Of a DNA stretch of 10,064 nucleotides, positions 5,391-10,064 are shown one piece after another. Below the pieces are notes generated by a model. That model searched no databases. It worked only from the letters and a program-made list of their open reading frames with translations, and was not told the origin of the DNA. The stretch spans positions 1-10,064 of the forward strand of contig CAZCDM010000087.1 of assembly GCA_964497475.1 (NCBI GenBank), read 5' to 3'. Source of the stretch: CAZCDM01 sp964497475 (GTDB lineage: Bacteria > Planctomycetota > Phycisphaerae > SM23-33). Position 1 is the stretch's first letter. Each line of letters starts with the position of its first letter. The position numbers were made by a program, and so were the translations under genes.

Positions 5391-8300
5391 CTATGCTCCA
5401 GCCAGGGATTCGGCCGGTTGGTTTTTCCCCCGCCAGGGGCGCAGGATGCCCTTGGAGTCGAGGTATGCTTCACAGCGGGTCATCATGCCCGCGTCGTTGC
5501 TGTGGCCGTCGAATTGCAACGTGAGGAACGGCTTGTGCGACGCGGTGCGGATGAAGTGCTTGATGAAGCTGTCCGGCCCGCACTTGAAGTTCGTCACGTG
5601 GATGATGTGCAGGTTCGGCAGGTCGCCGACGATCTTCGCTGCGGCGATGATCGTCCGCCCGAGGTCCCAGAACATCGAATCGTTGATGTCGCGAATGTCC
5701 ACGCCGGCCGTGTCGAGGAAGTCCAGCGGAATCACGTTCACGCCGTAATACTCGCGCAGCTTCTGGGCGACCGAAAGGTTCACGCCGCTGTCGTGGACAT
5801 TGTACGGCCGCCCGAGCAGCACCACGCCCGGCTCGTCGCTCTGGCGAAGGGTTTCGACGGCCTCGGCGCCCTTGTCGCGAATCGCCGCAGCGAAGGCGTC
5901 CTGGGCAGCGTAGGCCGCATCGAGGGCCTGGGCGACGGATCGCGACGAGAGGTTCAGCCGACCGGCCAGCGGCGAGCCGAGGAAGTACTCGCTCAGCATC
6001 CGACGGACGGTGCTGCGCCCTTCGCGGAAGCAGGTCAGCGGCGTGAGGAATTTCCCCGCGTGGGCCGTGAAGGCCGGCGCTCGGCGGATCACGAACGCCA
6101 TCGTCTGATGCCACGGGCAGAGATGGGCCTCGGTGTGCGTCCACTCGGTTTCCTGGCTGAGGATGTTCGGCAGGAGGATGTGGTCGAGGCTCTTGTCGAT
6201 GAGGTTGGCGATGTGCCCGTGGGCGACGATGATCGGGAAGCACGGCTCGGCCACGACCGTATCGAGCCCGGCGGTGATGATCTTCTTGTTCGTCTCGTCG
6301 CTGAGCACGACACGGCAGCCCAGGCGGTTCAGCAGCGTCCGCCAGAAGGGCAGCTGCTCCCAGGCGAACATCGTCAACGGCAGGCCGACCGTCGGCGCAC
6401 TCTCGGCCACGGGCTTGAGGTTCGACTCGTCCATCAGCAGTTCGTGGCGGAAGGCCATCAGGTCATCGATGACCGGCTTCTTGGTCGACTTGACCCGCTT
6501 GCGGAAGCGGTCGGAGCACTTGTCGCCCCAGTAGGTCTTCTCGCCCTCGACGGTGAACTCCTGGATCGAGCAGGCATTCGAGCAGCCCTTGCAGACGAAC
6601 TCCCGCAGGGTGTAGTCGACCTTCTCCATGTCGTAGCCGCGGAACCGGCTGGCGGTCTGGGCTTCGTGGCGGGCCATTTCCCTGGCGTAGGCGGAGATCT
6701 CCTGGCCGGGCTGGTTGGTGGCGACGGCCTGCATCTTGTCCCGCGCCAGCAGCGCCACGCCGATGGCGCCCATCACGCCGTTGTGCGGCGGGACGATGAT
6801 TTCCTTGCCGGTGACCTGGCTGAACGCCGCCGCCACCGCGTCGTTGTAGGCTGTCCCGCCCTGGAAGAAAATCGTCTCGCCAATGTGCCGCCCGCGGACC
6901 ACGCGGTTGATGTAGTTGTAGACCACCGAGAACGCCAGCCCCGCCACGAGGTCCGCCTTGTCGGCCCCGCGCTGCATGTAGCTGTTGACGTCGCGCTCCA
7001 TGAAGACCGTACACCGCTCGCCAAGGCGGATCGGCGCCTCACTCGACAGGGCCAGCTCGGCGAACTCGCCCTTGATGGCGATGTCCAGCTCCTCGGCCCG
7101 CTCTTCCAGGAAGCTGCCCGTGCCGGCGGCACAGGCTTCGTTCATGGTGAAGTCCACCACCACGCCGTCGGAGAGGCTGATGTATTTCGAGTCCTGCCCG
7201 CCGATTTCAAAAATCGTATCGGGCACGCGGCCGTCCAGCAGCGTCTGGCCGACAAAGGTCGCCCCGGTCTTGTGGGCGGTAATTTCGTCGTTGATCGTGT
7301 CGGCCCCGATCAGCTCGCCCACCAGCTCGCGCCCCGAACCGGTTGTGCCCACGCCGCGGATGACCAGCTTGCCGCCCCAGCGGCTTTCGATCTGCCGCAG
7401 CGCACCGGAGACGACCTCGATCGGCCGGCCCTGCGTGCGGGTGTAGATTTCCTCGATGACGCGCCCCTGGCTGTCGACGACCACGACGTTCGTCGAAACG
7501 CTGCCGATGTCGATGCCCATGTACGCATCGACGCGCCCCTCGCCGTGGCCTTCAAAATCCTTCGCCTTGTCGCGCAGCAGCGTGACGTCCTGCATCGACA
7601 GCGGCTCGGTCGTCGGGAACGTGCTGTGCTCGGTGTCGGAGCTGGCACGTAAGTCGCTCATGTGCGACAGGTCGGATTCATCGCCAGCCCGGCGGGCGAT
7701 GGCCGCCGCGCCAACGGCCGGGACGTGCGCGTAGGCCCTCTCGGGGATCGTCAGCTCGTCGAGTTCGAAGGCTTCCTTCATCGCGCGGACGACGGCCGAG
7801 TTGGCCGTCAGCCCACCGACGAACGCCACCGGCTCGATGACCGGGTGCGAGCGGACTACGGCCGTGCGAAAGTTCCGCGCGACGGCATTGCAGAGCCCGC
7901 GCAGCACCTCCGCGGGATTGTAGCCCTTCTGCTGGGCGTGGATCATGTCGCTCTTGGCGAAGACGCTGCACCGCCCGGCGATGGCGGCGGCGCGGTCGGC
8001 CTGGTTGCACAGCTCGCCGATTTCCTCGACGGTGTACTGCAGCCGGTTGGCCTGCTGGTCGATGAAGCTGCCCGTCCCGGCGGCACAGTCGCCGTTGGTC
8101 GCGTAGTCGACAATGTCGTACCCCCCGTCATCATTCCGCTGGATGTGCAGATACTTGCTGGCCTCGCCGCCAACCTCGAACACCGTCGACGCTTCGATCC
8201 CCAGCACCTCCATGCCCGTGGCCAGGGCGCGGAACTCGTTGATCTGCCGGCTTTCGAGCTTGGCCGCCGTTGCCTTGGCGCCACTGCCGGTCAGCACCAC

Positions 8301-8540
8301 GCCGCGGACGGCCTCGGCGCCGAAGGCGGTCACAATCGGCTCGAGCAGTGCCGTCGCCGCGGCGATGGGCTTGCCCCGCGTGCGGCGGTAATCGCTCAGC
8401 AGCAGACGGTCGCCGTTATCCAGCGTGCGCAGCTCGGTAAAGCCCGCTACCGCCTTGCCGGCCAGGGGCGAATCGGATGTCACAATCAAGGCGGCCGTCG
8501 CGCTGACCGCGCCGATGTCGATGCCTGCATAACAGCTCAT
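5391..8540 (-). CDS. Acyl-CoA dehydratase activase fusion (two BcrA/BadF/HgdC ATPase domains + DUF2229/HgdB-like region)
   Basis: 1049 residues. Residues 1-285 and 338-600 are two ASKHA ATPase domains, each with phosphate loop 1 (YAGIDIGAVSA 4-14; YMGIDIGSVST 340-350), an adenosine loop (FEVGGEASKY 121-130; FEIGGQDSKY 444-453), and the two cysteines that in HgdC bind a [4Fe-4S] cluster between subunits (C152 in DCAAGTGSF and C191 in GRCSVF; C470 in ACAAGTGSF and C510 in ERCTVF). Residues ~645-1035 are a cysteine-rich DUF2229/HgdB-like part: CKGCSNAC 650-657, DKCSDRF, AEPCFP, HLCPWH, LTCF, LLGRPYNVHDSG 908-919 and NFKCGPDSF 984-992. Such activases use ATP to inject a low-potential electron into radical 2-hydroxyacyl-CoA dehydratases or benzoyl-CoA reductases; the large fusions are mostly uncharacterised. 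Cytoplasmic. GGAG at 8547-8550, six bases before ATG 8540, fixes the start. No partner dehydratase or ferredoxin gene is nearby. Confidence 0.92.
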   Translation of the reverse strand: MSCYAGIDIGAVSATAALIVTSDSPLAGKAVAGFTELRTLDNGDRLLLSDYRRTRGKPIAAATALLEPIVTAFGAEAVRGVVLTGSGAKATAAKLESRQINEFRALATGMEVLGIEASTVFEVGGEASKYLHIQRNDDGGYDIVDYATNGDCAAGTGSFIDQQANRLQYTVEEIGELCNQADRAAAIAGRCSVFAKSDMIHAQQKGYNPAEVLRGLCNAVARNFRTAVVRSHPVIEPVAFVGGLTANSAVVRAMKEAFELDELTIPERAYAHVPAVGAAAIARRAGDESDLSHMSDLRASSDTEHSTFPTTEPLSMQDVTLLRDKAKDFEGHGEGRVDAYMGIDIGSVSTNVVVVDSQGRVIEEIYTRTQGRPIEVVSGALRQIESRWGGKLVIRGVGTTGSGRELVGELIGADTINDEITAHKTGATFVGQTLLDGRVPDTIFEIGGQDSKYISLSDGVVVDFTMNEACAAGTGSFLEERAEELDIAIKGEFAELALSSEAPIRLGERCTVFMERDVNSYMQRGADKADLVAGLAFSVVYNYINRVVRGRHIGETIFFQGGTAYNDAVAAAFSQVTGKEIIVPPHNGVMGAIGVALLARDKMQAVATNQPGQEISAYAREMARHEAQTASRFRGYDMEKVDYTLREFVCKGCSNACSIQEFTVEGEKTYWGDKCSDRFRKRVKSTKKPVIDDLMAFRHELLMDESNLKPVAESAPTVGLPLTMFAWEQLPFWRTLLNRLGCRVVLSDETNKKIITAGLDTVVAEPCFPIIVAHGHIANLIDKSLDHILLPNILSQETEWTHTEAHLCPWHQTMAFVIRRAPAFTAHAGKFLTPLTCFREGRSTVRRMLSEYFLGSPLAGRLNLSSRSVAQALDAAYAAQDAFAAAIRDKGAEAVETLRQSDEPGVVLLGRPYNVHDSGVNLSVAQKLREYYGVNVIPLDFLDTAGVDIRDINDSMFWDLGRTIIAAAKIVGDLPNLHIIHVTNFKCGPDSFIKHFIRTASHKPFLTLQFDGHSNDAGMMTRCEAYLDSKGILRPWRGKNQPAESLAGA

Positions 8541-8546
8541 AGCAAT

Positions 8547-8550
8547 CTCC
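8547..8550 (-). promoter_or_regulatory. Shine-Dalgarno of the activase fusion gene
   Basis: GGAG on the minus strand with a 6-base spacer to ATG 8540. It supports this start over longer in-frame extensions that run antisense through tsaB. It is one of the few clear SD sites in the window. Confidence 0.6.
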
Positions 8551-8622
8551 GTAATGACTCCCGCCAGACGCTCAGCGGGCAGCAGGTCACGGGGGCTTGC
8601 CAGCTCGCGGCGGGAAGCGGCC

Positions 8623-8651
8623 ATTATGTCACCCTGCCGGCAGCAAATCAA
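8623..8651 (-). promoter_or_regulatory. Predicted promoter of the activase fusion gene
   Basis: TTGATT (8646-8651) and CATAAT (8623-8628) are separated by exactly 17 bp on the minus strand. The expected transcription start near 8616 gives a leader of about 75 bases before ATG 8540. The spacer contains the perfect 10-bp palindrome CTGCCGGCAG (8634-8643), a possible operator. Confidence 0.6.
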
Positions 8652-8665
8652 CCCCGCCCGCCGCC

Positions 8666-8693
8666 TTGCAACCGCCGGGCTGCACGGTACAAT
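8666..8693 (+). promoter_or_regulatory. Predicted promoter of tsaB (leaderless)
   Basis: TTGCAA (8666-8671) and TACAAT (8688-8693) have a 16-bp spacer. Only six bases (CGCCGC) separate the -10 box from ATG 8700, so transcription should begin at or next to the start codon. There is no SD sequence. Its -35 box is 14 bp from that of the divergent activase promoter. Confidence 0.55.
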
Positions 8694-8699
8694 CGCCGC

Positions 8700-9422
8700 A
8701 TGACGCAAGACGCCCCCATCGCCATCGCGATTGAAACCACCTCTCGCCAGGGCAGCGTCGCCCTGGGCCGGGGCGATTCGCTTCTGGCCGAGGCGTCGCT
8801 GGGGGCGACCAGCCGTCACGCACGCGACCTGCTGCCGACCCTCGATGAGCTGCTCGGCCAGGCCGGGCTGACCCCGCGACAGATCGACGAGGTGTACGTC
8901 TCGGTCGGGCCGGGGAGTTTTACCGGCATTCGCGTGGGGGTTACCGTGGCACGGACGCTCGCGCAGGCCTGGCCGGAGATTCGCCTGGTGGCCGTGCCGA
9001 CCGCGCTGGCGATAGCGGAGAATATCGTCGCCCAGCCGTGGGAGGTTTGCGGCGTGCTGCTGGCAGCCAAATTGGAGACGCTGCACGGCACGCTGATCGC
9101 ACGCGACGAGGCGGCCCTGCCCGTCATTGCCGCGCCCGGCCGGGCGGTGAGCCTGGCCGAGCATCTGGCCGACTGGCCCCGGCCGATCGTCCTGGCCGGC
9201 GAGGGACTTGGCTACTGCGAGCAGGTCGCCCAACCCCTCGGCCCGGGCGTCAGCCTCATCGACGAGCAACACTGGGTGCCCACCGCCGGCGGGGTCTGGA
9301 CCGTCGGGCGACGACTGGCCCGGGCGGACAGGTTCACGTCGCCGGCCGAGCTGCTGCCGCTCTACGCCCGCAAGCCCGAGGCGATCCGCCTCTGGCAGCA
9401 GCGCCACAGCCAGACGTCATAG
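8700..9422 (+). CDS. tsaB: tRNA threonylcarbamoyladenosine biosynthesis protein TsaB
   Basis: 240 residues, typical TsaB length. TsaB is an inactive ASKHA-fold paralogue of TsaD that scaffolds the TsaB-TsaD-TsaE complex, which transfers the threonylcarbamoyl group to A37 of ANN-decoding tRNAs in the cytoplasm. Recognition: IAIETTSRQGSVAL (9-22), SRHARDLLP (38-46), the hallmark VGPGSFTGIRVG (69-80), and the C-terminal ELLPLYARKPEAIR (217-230). The second half (about 110-215) is variable, as usual in this family. ATG 8700 is the natural family start and agrees with the predicted promoter; the long in-frame extension upstream is antisense to the activase gene. It is convergent with the next gene, with a 9-bp gap between stop codons. 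Confidence 0.95.
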   Translation: MTQDAPIAIAIETTSRQGSVALGRGDSLLAEASLGATSRHARDLLPTLDELLGQAGLTPRQIDEVYVSVGPGSFTGIRVGVTVARTLAQAWPEIRLVAVPTALAIAENIVAQPWEVCGVLLAAKLETLHGTLIARDEAALPVIAAPGRAVSLAEHLADWPRPIVLAGEGLGYCEQVAQPLGPGVSLIDEQHWVPTAGGVWTVGRRLARADRFTSPAELLPLYARKPEAIRLWQQRHSQTS

Positions 9423-9431
9423 CCGCGCGAC

Positions 9432-9992
9432 CTATTCGCGATGCTCGTCGCCGGCTTCGTCGTCATCCTCTTCGTCCTCGTCGTCGGCTTCGTCGTCATC
9501 CTCATCGCAATCCCGCGCGATGTAGTCGGCCAGGACCTCATCATTCTCAGCCAGCAGGTCACGCATCACGCCCACCGCCTTGTCGACCTGCTCCGTGCGA
9601 AGATACAGGTCCTTCAGGGCGAACCGCAGTGCATTACGCAGCGGCAGCGACTCCGTGGCCTCCAAAGTCGCTTCGAGGACCTCAATCCGCCGGGCCGGCT
9701 CGAGGGGGATCTCGCGGGCCAGTGCACCAATGGCCAGCAGCCCCGCCTGGCCTGGCTCGGAGTTCATCTCGACCAGCCGCTCGGTCATCTCCATGCGGGC
9801 ATGCATCATGCCGGGGTGGGGCATTCGCGGGCCACGCTCCGGTCGGTCGCGGCGAGCCTGGCTGCGGAGCTGATCGAGACGCACTTCCAATTCGTGGATT
9901 TCACGCTCGCGCTGCTCGGGAGTCATTTCGCGCGGGCGGTCCTGGGCGATGGTATAGCCCGTCAGGGCCATCACCGCAGCAAGGGCCAACAC
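9432..9992 (-). CDS. Probable exported protein of unknown function with acidic repeat tail
   Basis: 186 residues from GTG 9992, the first standard start in frame. Residues 1-16 are hydrophobic (LALAAVMALTGYTIA), like a signal-peptide core with possible cleavage before QD, so export is likely. Residues 23-53 (MTPEQREREIHELEVRLDQL onwards) are charged and heptad-like, probably a coiled coil. Residues 84-160 form paired helices reminiscent of TPR or helical-hairpin proteins (PARRIEVLEATLEATESLPL; QVDKAVGVMRDLLAENDEVL). The tail after 160 is almost all Asp/Glu with a tandem 11-residue repeat. The basic n-region expected of a signal peptide (KRYR) lies in frame but upstream of GTG 9992, behind a TGA, so the true start may be GTG 10035 if one T in a T5 run is an error. 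I do not recognise the family. It is the last gene before the right edge, and no promoter is visible within the window. Confidence 0.75.
   Translation of the reverse strand: MLALAAVMALTGYTIAQDRPREMTPEQREREIHELEVRLDQLRSQARRDRPERGPRMPHPGMMHARMEMTERLVEMNSEPGQAGLLAIGALAREIPLEPARRIEVLEATLEATESLPLRNALRFALKDLYLRTEQVDKAVGVMRDLLAENDEVLADYIARDCDEDDDEADDEDEEDDDEAGDEHRE
9452..9503 (-). repeat. 33-bp-spaced direct repeat encoding an acidic 11-residue tandem
   Basis: The 19-base unit CGGCTTCGTCGTCATCCTC (plus strand) occurs at 9452-9470 and 9485-9503, an offset of 33 bases or 11 codons. It encodes EDDDEADDEDE followed by EDDDEAGDEHR in the tail of the exported protein. The surrounding GTC/TCC-rich triplets are a low-complexity tract likely to change length by slippage. 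Confidence 0.7.
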
Positions 9993-10064
9993 GAGAACAG
10001 CACGGTATCGCTTGAGGGCACCTTGAAAAATTCACTTTTCGGCCTCGCTGGTCTTTTCGCTCCC

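Noticed and set aside
5373..5393. Terminator between the convergent FecCD remnant and activase gene
   Set aside because: Only 15 bp separate the stop codons, and no stem-loop with a T tract is visible there or at 9420-9434.
5418..7652. 744-codon open frame on the plus strand
   Set aside because: It lies wholly antisense to the activase fusion, whose conserved motifs run along the full length on the minus strand. The antisense product shows only biased composition.
7662..8699. Long in-frame N-terminal extension of tsaB
   Set aside because: It is antisense to the activase gene. TsaB homology begins at ATG 8700, where a promoter also predicts the transcript start.
8541..9407. 289-codon in-frame extension of the activase gene over tsaB
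   Set aside because: The ASKHA phosphate loop begins right after ATG 8540, which has its own Shine-Dalgarno. The upstream part is antisense to tsaB and lacks motifs.

Overview
This is a GC-rich, gene-dense bacterial window with very short intergenic gaps. The gene content and promoter style suggest a planctomycete-like organism, perhaps Phycisphaerae: an aminosugar operon with a divergent NagB-like protein, a dihydrodipicolinate synthase-like family I associate with planctomycetes and verrucomicrobia, and several apparently leaderless starts. This assignment is inference from memory of gene families, not from a database comparison. The large 2-hydroxyacyl-CoA dehydratase activase-type protein is typical of anaerobes or facultative anaerobes.

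Region 1 (1-4331, minus strand) is a compact operon read leftwards from a promoter at 4304-4331. The order is nagA (GlcNAc-6-phosphate deacetylase), then a divergent glucosamine-6-phosphate deaminase-like protein, then a large protein joining an N-terminal repeat region to a PHP metallohydrolase domain, which is cut by the left edge. The first two fit consecutive steps of aminosugar catabolism. The third is translationally coupled to them (one base between stop and start) but has no obvious pathway role.

Region 2 (4339-5375, plus strand) looks like a gene graveyard. An intact-looking promoter and start codon lead into about 23 residues resembling the N-terminus of an NAD-dependent epimerase-like protein. 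These run out of frame into the C-terminal two thirds of a DHDPS-family protein. Its stop codon in turn overlaps the last ~57 codons of a FecCD/BtuC-type ABC transporter permease. Three genes are thus represented only by pieces, which points to two deletions or two assembly misjoins.

Region 3 (5391-8700) holds one large minus-strand gene, a 1049-residue fusion of two BcrA/BadF/HgdC-type activase ATPase domains with a cysteine-rich C-terminal DUF2229/HgdB-like part. It is divergent from tsaB (8700-9422, plus), the tRNA t6A biosynthesis protein. Their promoters lie back to back in 159 bp.

Region 4 (9432-10035, minus) encodes a probable exported protein of unknown function with an acidic, tandemly repeated tail. 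Its annotated start may be wrong because of a homopolymer frameshift.

No rRNA, tRNA, CRISPR array, insertion sequence or convincing intrinsic terminator was seen. There is no intact-gene-free stretch above 300 bp other than the pseudogene block at 4379-5375.
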